A stretch of 64,000 bases of DNA from Phycisphaerae bacterium (GCA_017999985.1 JAGNKU010000001.1:549276-613275), one strand, 5' to 3'; positions 26,545 to 35,625 are shown, counted from the first letter of the stretch. The notes: a model not told the origin generated them from the sequence alone. Program-made: numbers and translations.

Positions 26545-26994
26545 ATGAACGTCGTCTTGGTGATGTTTAAGGACAATGAGCGGCGGGAATTCCCCCTCAG
26601 CGGGGATAAGACCGTGATCGGACGGCGTCAGGACTGCCAGCTACGCATCCCGACGAAGGATGTGTCGCGCCAGCACTGCGTGCTCATCATCGACGACGCG
26701 TCGCTCGTCGCGAAGGACCTGGGCAGCTCGAACGGGACGTTCGTGAACGGCAAGCGGATCGCGGAGTCGGAGCTGAAACCGGGCGACCGGCTCCGGCTGG
26801 GGCCCGTGACCTTTGTCGTGCAGATCAACGGCAAGCCGGCGGAGATCAAGCCCGAGGATGTCACGCTGCAGTCCACGGCCGAGCCGACCGCGGCCGCCGA
26901 CGATGAAGAAACGTTCGACCTCAACGAAGAAGACTTCGATCTGGACGATCCGCTCTCCGCGCTTGAGGACGATGACGACGACGATATGCCGTGA
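26545..26994 (+). CDS. FHA domain protein with acidic tail
   Basis: A 149-residue cytoplasmic protein. The FHA domain occupies residues about 5-95: VIGRRQDCQLRI, the SRQHC strand and the LGSSNGTFVNGKRI loop bind phosphothreonine peptides. The last 40 residues are mostly Asp and Glu. The ATG at 26545 has GAGGGA about eight bases upstream; an earlier ATG would add 35 residues without homology. The stop overlaps the next start (GTGA). It is likely an adaptor in Ser/Thr kinase signalling, but no kinase is encoded nearby. Confidence 0.9.
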   Translation: MNVVLVMFKDNERREFPLSGDKTVIGRRQDCQLRIPTKDVSRQHCVLIIDDASLVAKDLGSSNGTFVNGKRIAESELKPGDRLRLGPVTFVVQINGKPAEIKPEDVTLQSTAEPTAAADDEETFDLNEEDFDLDDPLSALEDDDDDDMP

Positions 26995-27737
26995 CGCGGC
27001 CGTCGCCGGGGTCAGTATCCGCATTTTCAGCCATGTCACCATCCGACACCGATCGGCACACCCGGGTCCGTCCGCGCGCCGCGCGCCGCTGGCGCCTCGT
27101 CCTGCTGAGCGGAGCCTGCCTGGTGCCGGTGCTGCTGCTGGGGGCGTTTCTGGCGCTGACGTTTCGGCCGGCGTGGTATCAGCCCGGGGCGGTGGATCGC
27201 GGTCGGTTGCTCGCGGACAAGACCGCGCTCGCCCAGCTCCAGGACGACATCAGTGCGGCCCTGAACGCCGGCCGCACGGCCCGATTCCGGCTGGATGAGG
27301 CGCAGCTCAACCGGTGGCTGACGGCGCGCGGCGAGCTGTGGCCGGAGCTGGGAGCGGACCCGGAGGGCATCGGGCAACCCGTGGTGCGCCTGGCGGATGG
27401 GGTTATCCGCGTCGCCGTGCTCGCGCGTGTGCGCGGTGCGGAGGCGATTGTTGAGCTGGCCGGACGCGTGGAGCCGACCGCGGAGAGCATCGTGGTGCAC
27501 TGCGCGCACGTGCGGGTGGGTGCGGTGCCCATCCCGCGCGACTGGGTGCTCGGCCAGGTGTCGCGGCGACTCGCGCGGGCGGCGAATACGAAGTTGACTG
27601 TCGCGCATGGAGCGCTGCGGCTGGCGAACGAGTGGGTCTGGCCGAATGGCAAGCGTCGTTTTCGCGCGGCGGAGATCGTCGTGTCGGCCGGCGCGGTCGA
27701 GGTCGCGCTGGAGCCGCTGGGCTCAGCGGGCCGCTGA
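26991..27737 (+). CDS. membrane-anchored protein of unknown function
   Basis: A 248-residue protein, basic at the N-terminus, with one membrane helix (VLLSGACLVPVLLLGAFLAL). The rest is a beta-rich extracytoplasmic domain without cysteine pairs or a known motif. The GTG start overlaps the FHA stop as GTGA; an ATG at 27033 (MSPSDTD) is an alternative, and neither has a strong ribosome-binding site. Close linkage with the FHA gene suggests joint expression. A lipid- or envelope-binding role is possible from the fold pattern, but this is a guess. Confidence 0.7.
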   Translation: MTRPSPGSVSAFSAMSPSDTDRHTRVRPRAARRWRLVLLSGACLVPVLLLGAFLALTFRPAWYQPGAVDRGRLLADKTALAQLQDDISAALNAGRTARFRLDEAQLNRWLTARGELWPELGADPEGIGQPVVRLADGVIRVAVLARVRGAEAIVELAGRVEPTAESIVVHCAHVRVGAVPIPRDWVLGQVSRRLARAANTKLTVAHGALRLANEWVWPNGKRRFRAAEIVVSAGAVEVALEPLGSAGR

Positions 27738-27804
27738 GTTGACGAATCCCGGCTGAAGCGCGCACAGTGATTGCCGCGAGAGTCGCGGGCAGCGGAGGGT
27801 CGGT

Positions 27805-29112
27805 ATGTCCGTGGAGCGGATCGGCGCTGATGTGCGCGTGCACCCCGTGGGCGCGGTGACAGGGACCGTGCGACCGCCGGGGTCGAAGAGCCTGACCAAT
27901 CGGTACCTCGCGTGCGCCGCGCTGGCCGATGGCCGCAGCACGCTGGAGGGGGCCTCGCTCTCGGATGACACACATGCCATGCTCGCAGGGCTCACGGCGC
28001 TGGGCGTGGGGGCCGACGTCGTCGCGGGGCGGCCGGAAATCACCATCGCCGGCGGTCGTGGCAACCTCACGGCGGATGACGTCGAGATTGACGTTGGCAA
28101 CGCTGGCACGGCGATGCGCTTTTTGACGGCGCTCGCGTGCCTGGGGTTCGGCCGGCGGCGGTTGGACGGCTCGCCACGGATGCGGGCGCGGCCGATCGGC
28201 GCGCTGGTCGATGCGCTGACGGCGCTCGGGGCGCAGATCGGCTACGAAGGCACGCCGGGCTGTCCGCCGCTGGGGGTGCTCGCGCGCGGGCTGAGCGGCG
28301 GCGAGGTCGTGTTCAACACGCCGCCGTCGAGCCAGTTCCTCAGCGCGCTGCTGATGGTGGCGCCGTACGCGACGCAGGATGTGCTCATGCGCGTCGAGGG
28401 CCCGCTGACCAGCCGGCCGTACGTGGATATGACCATCGATGTCATGCGCGACATGGGCGTCGAAGCCCTCGCGACCGACGAGGGGCGTTTCGTCGTGCCG
28501 GCATTCCAGCGCTATCAGGCCGGCACATACGCGATCGAACCCGACGCCAGCGCCGCAACGTATTTCTGGGTGGCGGCGGCGATCACCGGCGGGCGTATAC
28601 GCGTGGAGGGCCTGACGCGTCGCAGCCGGCAAGGTGACGTGGGTTTTGTCGATGTGCTGGCGCAGGCGGGGTGCGCGCTCCACGTAGACGACACCGGCCT
28701 GGAGGTCGTCGGGCCGGCGGACGGAAGGCTGGCCGGCATCGACGTCGATCTCAACACAATGCCGGACACGGTGCAGACGCTGGCGGTGGCGGCGCTGTTC
28801 GCCTCCGGCCCGACGCACATCCGCAATGTGGCGAACCTGCGGATCAAGGAGACGGACCGCATCGCCGCCTTGGCGACCGAGCTGACGCGACTGGGGGCGC
28901 GCGTCGAGACGCGCCCGGACGGCCTGACCATTCAACCCCCGGAGCGCTTGCGGCCCGCGGAGATCCGGACGTACGACGACCATCGCATGGCGATGAGCTT
29001 CGCGCTGGCGGGCCTGGTAACGGAGGGCGTCGTGATTCAGGATGCGGACTGCGTGTCAAAGAGCTTTCCGGGGTACTTCGACGTGCTGGGCCGCCTGACG
29101 GGGCGCACGTAG
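27805..29112 (+). CDS. aroA: 3-phosphoshikimate 1-carboxyvinyltransferase (EPSP synthase)
   Basis: A 435-residue enzyme making EPSP from shikimate-3-phosphate and PEP. Motifs follow in order: PPGSKSLTNRYL (substrate lysine), GNAGTAMRFL (PEP site), GSPRMRARPIG, a central catalytic Asp region, NLRIKETDRIAAL and TYDDHRMAMSFAL. GGAGGG stands five bases before the ATG. It shares the shikimate pathway with aroDE upstream, although the two are on opposite strands and not in one operon. Confidence 0.96.
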   Translation: MSVERIGADVRVHPVGAVTGTVRPPGSKSLTNRYLACAALADGRSTLEGASLSDDTHAMLAGLTALGVGADVVAGRPEITIAGGRGNLTADDVEIDVGNAGTAMRFLTALACLGFGRRRLDGSPRMRARPIGALVDALTALGAQIGYEGTPGCPPLGVLARGLSGGEVVFNTPPSSQFLSALLMVAPYATQDVLMRVEGPLTSRPYVDMTIDVMRDMGVEALATDEGRFVVPAFQRYQAGTYAIEPDASAATYFWVAAAITGGRIRVEGLTRRSRQGDVGFVDVLAQAGCALHVDDTGLEVVGPADGRLAGIDVDLNTMPDTVQTLAVAALFASGPTHIRNVANLRIKETDRIAALATELTRLGARVETRPDGLTIQPPERLRPAEIRTYDDHRMAMSFALAGLVTEGVVIQDADCVSKSFPGYFDVLGRLTGRT

Positions 29113-29240
29113 CGTAGTGCAATTCGCGTCTGCCGGCATTTGTCGCGCACACGCGGTGCCCTTCGCGCATTGATAGTGTGGAACGGCGTCCACTGGGCGC
29201 ACGCGGCAGCGGACCGGCGGCAGGCGACGGGACAGGTCGG

Positions 29241-29801
29241 ATGCATACGGGGACGAGCGACCCCAGAACCGGAGACCGGGTGGATATCGCTGCCATCTAC
29301 GAAGCCACCTGGCCGCAGCTACGCCGGATCGCCGCGGGCCTGACGCTGGCGGCCGCCGATGCCGAGGACGCATTGCACGACGCCTATGTCGTGTTGCTGC
29401 AGCGCGGCCCGACGGCGTGCAGTGGCATGTCGGCCACTGATACCGAGCGCTGGCTGGTGCGGGTGCTCGTGAACCGCTGCCTGCTGCTGCACCGCCGGCG
29501 CGGGCGCTGGCGACGCTGGCTGGCCCGGAGCGCAGGGTGGTGGAGATCGGGCCGGACTGTGACCGGTGAGTCAGGCTGCGAGGCATCGGAAGCGCGGCAG
29601 GTGACGCGCGCCGCGCTGGAAAACCTGCCGGAGGACGAACGCGTGTGTGTGGTGTTGCGCCACTTCTGTGAACTGGACTCCGCGGAAATCGCCGCCCTGC
29701 TGGAGATTCCCGCCGGAACGGTGCGCAGCCGGCTGCGGCGTGGACGGCTCGCGTTGGCGGAGCCGCTGCTGGCGAAGGGATTGGTGGACCATGGCGCCTG
29801 A
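29241..29801 (+). CDS. ECF-type RNA polymerase sigma factor
   Basis: A 186-residue sigma-70 family factor. Region 2 (residues about 15-80) contains IYEATWPQLRRIAAG and the DAEDALHDAYVVLLQ helix; region 4 (about 125-180) has LPEDERVCVVLRHFCELD and the HTH segment EIAALLEIPAGTVRSRLRRG. The ATG at 29241 was chosen; a GTG at 29280, with GGAGA upstream, would also leave both domains whole. The stop lies inside the first codons of an anti-sigma gene, the usual arrangement. Confidence 0.88.
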   Translation: MHTGTSDPRTGDRVDIAAIYEATWPQLRRIAAGLTLAAADAEDALHDAYVVLLQRGPTACSGMSATDTERWLVRVLVNRCLLLHRRRGRWRRWLARSAGWWRSGRTVTGESGCEASEARQVTRAALENLPEDERVCVVLRHFCELDSAEIAALLEIPAGTVRSRLRRGRLALAEPLLAKGLVDHGA

Positions 29802-30339
29802 GACCTGCGACCTGATCGCCGAGCGCTTGGTGGACTACGCCGACCGCGAGTTGTCGCCGGCGGAGGCAGCCGGCGTGGCGGAGCACGTTGCGGCGTGCCC
29901 GGCGTGTCGGCGGCGGCTGGCCGCGCTGCGACAGTCGCTGGCGGCGGCGCAAGGTGTCTGGCAGAGCGTGGTGGATGAAGTAAGACCCACCGGCCCGACA
30001 ACCGCGTCGCGCCGGCGGTCGGCGCGCCGGTGGTTACCGCGGGTCGGAGTGGCAGTCACAGCGGCGGCCACCCTGTTGTTTGCCGTTGCGCGTTTCGGCC
30101 GTACGCCGGAGACGGCGCCGGTCAAGCCGGTGGCCATGACAGCCGCGCAGGTGGAGCGTGAGATTCAGGACGCCGGTGCCGCACAAGCGATGCTGCTGGT
30201 GGGTGACCAGCTCGCCGAGACACCCGGCGGCCGGCCGTACGCGGAAGCTCGTTTTTATTACATCACGGAGCACTACCCGGCTACGAGCGCCGCCGCCGAA
30301 GCCCGCGCGCGCCTGGCCGCGCTGACCGAGAGAGGATGA
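29791..30339 (+). CDS. zinc-finger anti-sigma factor
   Basis: A 182-residue membrane anti-sigma protein. The cytoplasmic N-terminus has the ZAS motif HVAACPACRRRL (H-x3-C-x2-C), which binds zinc in this family. One membrane helix (VGVAVTAAATLLFAVA) lies near residue 80. The outer part is about 85 residues with a short helical repeat. It overlaps the sigma gene by 11 bases, so they are translationally coupled. It probably holds the sigma factor inactive until an envelope signal. Confidence 0.88.
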   Translation: MAPETCDLIAERLVDYADRELSPAEAAGVAEHVAACPACRRRLAALRQSLAAAQGVWQSVVDEVRPTGPTTASRRRSARRWLPRVGVAVTAAATLLFAVARFGRTPETAPVKPVAMTAAQVEREIQDAGAAQAMLLVGDQLAETPGGRPYAEARFYYITEHYPATSAAAEARARLAALTERG

Positions 30340-30343
30340 TCCA

Positions 30344-31399
30344 ATGCCGACAATTACGACTCGTCGCGTACTCCTGATCGTGGCACTGGCGTGGTGTGTT
30401 CGCTTGACGTTGGCGCAGCCGACGACGTCGTCGGCGCCCGCGCTGGCGTATGTCCGCGGCGAACCCCGCGCCGCGGAAAAGCGCTGGGATGGCCTACCGG
30501 GCCTGGAGCATCCGCGAGTCGCGGCGACCCTGGAAACGCGGCCGGCACTGGCCGAGCCGCCCGATGGCCGCAAGATGAACATCCCAAGAGAAATCATCAA
30601 GAGCGCACTGGCGAGCGTGTTCGGCTCGCAGCGTCCGATGGGGCCCGTCACGACAGGTGGTCGGGACCGCGAAGCGGATGCCTTCTACGTTTTGAAGACC
30701 GGCGCTGGCATCGAGCGCACCGCGGTGTTTGTTGGCGAGGAGCGGGTGGCAGATCGGTGGACTGTCTACGCGGGAAGTGACGACGAGGCGCAGGCACTGG
30801 TGGAAGCGCTCCTACGTGCCTTCCCCCAGGTCGTTGCGGCCGAACTCGAACCGGCGCGCCAGAAATTCGCGCAGGCCAGCGAGCGGGTTGACGCGACGAA
30901 CCGCACGATCGCCGACTGCGAACAGCAGATTCAGCAGCGCGAGCACGCGTGCCGCAACGCGGGCGTTGCCGAGATGACCGACGAGGCGATTGACGGCGCC
31001 ATCGCGCGCTTCAACCAGGAGCAGCGTCTCAACCAGGTGGATATCGCCGGCATCGAGGCGAGCCTGGCCAGCGCGAAGCAGCGCGGCGGCACTGGCGAAC
31101 TGAGCCCCACGCTGGCCCGCATCCAGGTGGAACTCGAGATCCAGCTCGTAGGCAAGCTGGCGCGCAAGGAGGCGCTGACGCAGGAATTGCAGGCGCTGCA
31201 GCGTGGCCGCACGGAGCGACGACACATCCGTGAGCTGGAGAAGAAGCTCGCAGAAGCGAACACATGGCTGGAAAGATACGGTCAGCGCATCCGTGCCATG
31301 TGCGCGGACGAGGTCGCCGCACTCGAAGACGTCGCGCGCGTTACCGTGGTCGACGACCGCGTTGAGATCAGCCCCATTGTCGCGCCCGGCGCACCATAG
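30344..31399 (+). CDS. secreted coiled-coil protein in the sigma/anti-sigma operon
   Basis: A 351-residue exported protein of unknown function. The signal peptide is MPTITTRRVLLIVALAWC ending near LAQP. Residues about 150-310 are a long coiled coil rich in Ala, Glu, Gln and Arg. It begins five bases after the anti-sigma stop with GAGAGAGGA upstream, so it belongs to the same operon and may be a target or signal partner of the sigma system. No domain was recognised. Confidence 0.78.
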   Translation: MPTITTRRVLLIVALAWCVRLTLAQPTTSSAPALAYVRGEPRAAEKRWDGLPGLEHPRVAATLETRPALAEPPDGRKMNIPREIIKSALASVFGSQRPMGPVTTGGRDREADAFYVLKTGAGIERTAVFVGEERVADRWTVYAGSDDEAQALVEALLRAFPQVVAAELEPARQKFAQASERVDATNRTIADCEQQIQQREHACRNAGVAEMTDEAIDGAIARFNQEQRLNQVDIAGIEASLASAKQRGGTGELSPTLARIQVELEIQLVGKLARKEALTQELQALQRGRTERRHIRELEKKLAEANTWLERYGQRIRAMCADEVAALEDVARVTVVDDRVEISPIVAPGAP

Positions 31400-31575
31400 G
31401 CGGCGCGCCTCCGCCAGCTTGGGCTGTCGCCGCCGCGTCGGCGCCGGGCTGGCCCGGGGGGTTTCGCTGCGCCCGCGCCCGGCGCGATCCGGCGCCCCCC
31501 ACAGCTCTGCACCCAGGTGTGGTATATTGCCGATAGTGAATTTTCGGCAGCCCCGTCCACACCTGGAGGTTGAGC

Positions 31576-33714
31576 GTGAACATCCTGTTGATCATGGCGG
31601 TCGCCGCCCTCGCCTTGATCCTGGGCGGTCGTTTCTACGCGCCCCTGCTGGCGCGCGTGCTAGGCGAGCGGGCGGATCGGCCAACCCCGGCCGCGCTGGT
31701 CAACGACGGACGCGACTACGTACCCACGCCGACGCCGGTTGTCTTCGCACACCACTACGCCTCGATCGCCGGCGCCGGGCCGATCATCGGCCCCGTGCTC
31801 GCGATCTACTACGGCTGGGGCCCGGCCCTGCTGTGGATCGTGCTGGGCGGCATCTTCCTCGGGGCGGTCCACGATTTCGCCGCCACGCACATCACGATGC
31901 GCGAAGGCGGCAAGAACCTCGCCGTCGTGGCCCGCCGCTACATCGGCCCGGCGGCGTTCGCCATGATGCTCGTCATGCTGGTGGCGCTGCTGGTGTTGGT
32001 CTGCGCGGCGTTCCTGGACCTCTCGGCGGCGGCCCTGACGTCCAAGGTGCCGGTGAAGATGCTCGGCCTCGGCGCGGACCAGACGACCTTCCGGACGACG
32101 GACCAGCGGCTCTTCACCCTGGACAGCCAGACGTTGGCCGGTGCGAGCGCCGCCGACGTCGTGGCCCGCCTGCGGCAACCCTTCCTGGCGCACGACCGCC
32201 CGCTGTCGGACGAGGCGCGCGTGACCGCGCTCGACGGTGGCCTGGCCTGGCAGATCGACGACCAGGAGAACCTGTACGTCGTGCGGCCGGACGGCCATCA
32301 ACTGGGCGTTCACGAGCAACAGGCCGTGATCGGCGGCATCGCCTCCACCTCGGTGGTCGTGATCACGATGTTCTCGCCCCTGCTGGGCTTCCTGTACCTG
32401 AAGCGAAAAACGCCGGTCTGGCTGTGTTCGCTGCTCGCGATCGGCATCTGCGGGCTGTCGATCTGGATCGGGTTGCGCCTGCCCATGGCCGTCGAGCCGC
32501 TCACGTGGAAACTGCTGCTCAGCGCCTACGTGCTGGTGGCGGCCGGCGTGCCGGTCTGGCTGTTCCTGCAAAGCCGGGACTTCATCAACGTGCACATCCT
32601 GTACGTCGGCATGGCGTTCCTCGTCGTGGCGCTCGTCGCGGCGGCCATCCGCGGCGGGGGCCAGTTCGCCGGCGCGACGCCGATTCCGTTCAACAACTGG
32701 GCCGTCGCCAGTGCGAGCCCCAAGCTGGGGCCGGGGTGGCCGATCCTGTTCATCACGATCGCCTGCGGCGCGGTCAGCGGGTTTCACAGCCTGTGTGCCG
32801 GCGGGACGACCTGCAAGCAATTGCGCAGCGAGCCGGCCGCGCGGCACGTGGGCTACAACGCCATGCTGCTCGAGAGCTTCCTGGCGGTCTGTGTGGTGTG
32901 CTGCCTGATCGTGGGCCTGTCGCTGGCGGGTTACCAGCACTTCTGCTATCCGGCGGTGGGCAAAGGCAACGCGGTGCTGACCTTCGCGATGAGCGTGGGT
33001 AACACGACGGGGCTCGGCCTGGCCATCCCCGTGGCGTTTGGCGCGCTCGGGGCCATGCTGCTGCTCGAGGGCTTTCTGGTCACGACGCTGGACACCGCGA
33101 TCCGCCTGACGCGGTACATGATCGAGGAAGGCTGGGCCACGCTGTTCCGGCGCTACGACGTTTTCGCGGAAGTCGCGCGCAGCTACGACGCGACATCCGA
33201 GCTGGGCGCGCGCGGCGCGGTCGAGATGACCGGGGCCGGCGGACTGACGATCACCAAGCCGGCGCTCCAGGACGCCCCGGCGCCGGCGCGGCCGCAGGAG
33301 ACGCACGGCGTCCTCCGGGCGTTCTTCCGGCTGCTGCGCCACTACTGGGTCAACTCCGGCATCGCCGTCGGTCTGATGCTGCTGCTCGGCCTCGGCAACG
33401 GCTACAACGTGGTGTGGAAGATTTTCGGCTCGGCGAACCAGCTCCTGGCCGCGCTGGCGCTGATCGTCGCGAGCTGCTGGCTCGTCGCGCGGCAGCGACC
33501 GGTCTGGTACACGCTGCTGCCGGCGGTGTTCATGCTCGCCACGTCGGCGTACTCGCTGATCTACCTGCTGCGCACGCAGTACCTCGCGCAGTGGCCGAGC
33601 GCCGCGCCGCTGGCCATCACGGCGATCATCGTGCTGATCATGACGGCCGGCATCGTGCTGCTGGCGATCGGCCGGTTCGTACGGGACCTGTCGCGGGCCC
33701 CCGCGCCGGCGTGA
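31576..33714 (+). CDS. cstA: CstA-family carbon starvation / peptide transporter
   Basis: A 712-residue multi-span membrane protein. CstA signatures are clear: ASIAGAGPIIGPVLA, LGGIFLGAVHDF and ITIACGAVSGFHSL followed by AGGTTCKQL. The GTG at 31576 has GGAGG at ideal distance; a TTG six bases earlier is possible. CstA and BtsT proteins import pyruvate or peptides in enteric bacteria. Between about residues 155 and 235 there is a soluble insertion (VKMLGLGADQTTFR through DNA encoding QIDDQENLYVVRPDG) that the compact CstA core does not need. The C-terminal third matches the longer CstA form. Confidence 0.93.
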   Translation: MNILLIMAVAALALILGGRFYAPLLARVLGERADRPTPAALVNDGRDYVPTPTPVVFAHHYASIAGAGPIIGPVLAIYYGWGPALLWIVLGGIFLGAVHDFAATHITMREGGKNLAVVARRYIGPAAFAMMLVMLVALLVLVCAAFLDLSAAALTSKVPVKMLGLGADQTTFRTTDQRLFTLDSQTLAGASAADVVARLRQPFLAHDRPLSDEARVTALDGGLAWQIDDQENLYVVRPDGHQLGVHEQQAVIGGIASTSVVVITMFSPLLGFLYLKRKTPVWLCSLLAIGICGLSIWIGLRLPMAVEPLTWKLLLSAYVLVAAGVPVWLFLQSRDFINVHILYVGMAFLVVALVAAAIRGGGQFAGATPIPFNNWAVASASPKLGPGWPILFITIACGAVSGFHSLCAGGTTCKQLRSEPAARHVGYNAMLLESFLAVCVVCCLIVGLSLAGYQHFCYPAVGKGNAVLTFAMSVGNTTGLGLAIPVAFGALGAMLLLEGFLVTTLDTAIRLTRYMIEEGWATLFRRYDVFAEVARSYDATSELGARGAVEMTGAGGLTITKPALQDAPAPARPQETHGVLRAFFRLLRHYWVNSGIAVGLMLLLGLGNGYNVVWKIFGSANQLLAALALIVASCWLVARQRPVWYTLLPAVFMLATSAYSLIYLLRTQYLAQWPSAAPLAITAIIVLIMTAGIVLLAIGRFVRDLSRAPAPA

Positions 33715-33804
33715 ACCGCCGCCCGCAGTTCCGCTATACTGTCGCCGCGCCGGGGGCTCGGTGCGTGACGTCGGGCGCATGCGAGCCGTGCACGGAGTGC
33801 GCTG

Positions 33805-34272
33805 ATGCCGGAGTGGCTGCAAGCTCTGCCCAACAGCCTGAGTGATCCGCTCGTGCGTCGCATCGTCTGGGCGGCGGTGGGGATCATCGTGCTGGTGATC
33901 GTGCTGCGGATCATCCGGCGGGTGCGGTACGGGCTGGCCAACGCGCGTTTGCGGGCGACGCTGGCGCGCGAGCGCGACGAAATGCACCAGCAGCAGGAGG
34001 AGGCCCACCGGCTGGCGGAGCAAATCCTGGCCACCAGCTCGACGGCCCGCATCGCCGGGTACGCGATCGTGCGGCAGGTGGAGACGTTGATCACCGAGGC
34101 GCGGCCGGCGTCGGCCGGCGCGATGGAGCTGTTGAAGGCGACTGCGGCCCGCAAAGGCGCGAATGCCCTGATCAACGTGCAGACGCAGCAGACCGCGGGA
34201 GGCAAGTGGGTGGCCAACGGCGACGCGGTGGTGGTGAAGCTGATCCCGCGCCGCGGCGAAAAGGGGGGCTGA
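33805..34272 (+). CDS. membrane-anchored YbjQ-like protein
   Basis: A 155-residue protein with one N-terminal membrane helix (VWAAVGIIVLVIVLRIIRRV), a short charged coiled coil, and a C-terminal domain of about 75 residues. That domain (GYAIVRQVETLI, ELLKATAARKGANALINVQT, GDAVVVKLI) resembles the YbjQ/DUF74 heavy-metal-binding fold by pattern; the metal role is not proven. The gene is monocistronic. Its stop is immediately followed by an octamer array. Confidence 0.7.
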   Translation: MPEWLQALPNSLSDPLVRRIVWAAVGIIVLVIVLRIIRRVRYGLANARLRATLARERDEMHQQQEEAHRLAEQILATSSTARIAGYAIVRQVETLITEARPASAGAMELLKATAARKGANALINVQTQQTAGGKWVANGDAVVVKLIPRRGEKGG

Positions 34273-34700
34273 GGAAGGGATCGAGGGAATGAGGGATCGA
34301 GGGATCAAGGGACGGGGAACAGGGAACAGAACCCCAAGCGGCAGCGCCGGGCCGGCGCAGCGCGACGATGTTACAGAAGGGTGGCGACGTCGCGGCGGCG
34401 CCAGAACCCCGAGCGGCAGCGAGTGGGTCTTGTGGCACCGGCGTCCCGCCGGTGTCGCTGGCCGCGCTGCGCTCGCCGGCTGGCGCCGCCGCGCGGTAGT
34501 GCGAAGTTGTACTTCGCACAGTCGCGGCTCGCTTCCCCGCGCAGCGCGCCCGTCGCCAATCAGAACCCCGAGCGGCAGCGAGTGGGCCGGCGCAGCGCGC
34601 AGCACACAGCGCGCTCCTCGCTCATCATGGTGGATTATACGTGGCTGTCGCTCGATCTTGTCCCTCGATCTTAAGGGGCCAAGTAGGAACCGGTGTTCTC
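34273..34700. repeat. 428-base repeat cluster after the YbjQ-like gene
   Basis: Right after the stop, five octamers run in tandem: GGGATCGA, GGGAATGA, GGGATCGA, GGGATCAA, GGGACGGG (34277-34316). Copies of CAGAACCCCGAGCGGCAGCG follow near 34326 (diverged), 34402 and 34560. A perfect palindrome GTGCGAAGT/ACTTCGCAC lies at 34499-34519, and a CACCGGCG/CGCCGGTG hairpin near 34436. A related CTCGATCTT tract in inverted sense closes the block (34651-34675). No gene is seen. Confidence 0.8.
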
Positions 34701-35111
34701 ATGAAAAACGTGTCTATGGCACCTATGACGCTGATGATGCTCCTTGTCGTTGGATGCGTTGGCCCATCGGCAGATGAACGGGCCGTAGTGAGAATGGAGG
34801 CGCCCCGGATTAACGTGCACACCTATACGGTTCCGGAGAGGCTAAGAAAGACGATCACTGCGGAAGGATGTTCAGTGGAGGAACCGTCGGGACTAGACGA
34901 AGGGGCGCGACGGCTTCTGATCGTTTCCGGCACTGGCGTAGTGCATTGGCCATCTGCGACAGTCAAAGTTGAGCGCGACCGGGTCATAATCAACGGCACC
35001 GACATCGGATCATGGGGTGAAGGTTACCGTAACGTCACCGTCGCCAAGGATGGTCGTGTGTTTCCGGACTCATCTATCCCGTGGGAGCACCGGTTTTTCA
35101 AGCTCTGGTAG
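34701..35111 (+). CDS. small lipoprotein of unknown function, lower GC
   Basis: A 136-residue lipoprotein: MKNVSMAPMTLMMLLVV leads to the lipobox VVGC. The mature part is short, charged and beta-rich (INVHTYTVPERLRKT, GVVHWPSATVKV). No family was recognised. Base composition and codon use are visibly less GC-rich than in neighbours, and repeat clusters flank both sides, which suggests recent acquisition. The ATG at 34701 was chosen because it opens directly into the signal peptide; an earlier start would put 20 polar residues before it. Confidence 0.7.
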   Translation: MKNVSMAPMTLMMLLVVGCVGPSADERAVVRMEAPRINVHTYTVPERLRKTITAEGCSVEEPSGLDEGARRLLIVSGTGVVHWPSATVKVERDRVIINGTDIGSWGEGYRNVTVAKDGRVFPDSSIPWEHRFFKLW

Positions 35112-35625
35112 GGACCGTCCATTGGTGACGTGTGAGCATCCGGAAGGTTGTCGCAGCGACTATGGCTGGTCTTGCTGCCCTCGGATGCAACGGTTGAGGA
35201 AAATGGGGACATTCTGCCTTCTACTATATTTGTTTATTAGGGACAGCCACCTATAATCTTGGCGTGATCGGGGAAGATCGCACTTTCTTCTGCCCGCTGC
35301 GCTGGCCCGCTCGCTGCCGCTCGGGGTTCTGGCGCAGTCGGCGACCCGCCTCTTCCCCGTGGCTGTTTCGCCCCGTCGCTCCGTCGTTTCCCCTCCGTGC
35401 CTCGGTCGCGCGTCCGGGTCCGGTCAATCGGCCGACTCGGGGGTTGGCCGCTACGCGCGCTGCGCGGGCCCTCGCTGGCGCTTCGGGCTCGATCAGATGC
35501 GTGCGCGCGAGCGTACCGCCTCACTGAAACGGACGCATAACAGGGGTGGGACGGGCGTCCCGCCCGTCGTCGGAACGGGCAAGATGCCCGTACCACCCAG
35601 GCTGGAGTGATCCTGAAACACTTCG
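35112..35625. repeat. 514-base repeat-bearing gap before mutL
   Basis: An AT-richer part (35200-35260) contains GGGGACATTCTG and GGGACAGCCACC, which look like leftovers seen beside transposase genes, though no transposase remains. An inverted copy of the GAGCGGCAGCG element lies at 35308-35333. GGGCCCTCGCTGGCGCTTCG at 35466 recurs inside mutL. The double-hairpin palindrome is at 35544-35597. Apparent open frames are repeat-derived and were not called as genes. Confidence 0.65.
35544..35597. repeat. dispersed double-hairpin palindrome, copy 2 (inverted)
   Basis: It begins GGGTGGGACGGGCGTCCCGC and ends AAGATGCCCGTACCACCC. Its reverse complement matches copy 1 at 21169-21227 over both hairpins, including an identical 25-base end. 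It lies just beyond the 3' end of mutL. Confidence 0.85.

Noticed and set aside
31660-34605. 981-codon open frame on the minus strand
   Set aside because: It is antisense to cstA and the YbjQ-like gene, arginine/histidine-rich, with no domain; a by-product of high third-position GC.
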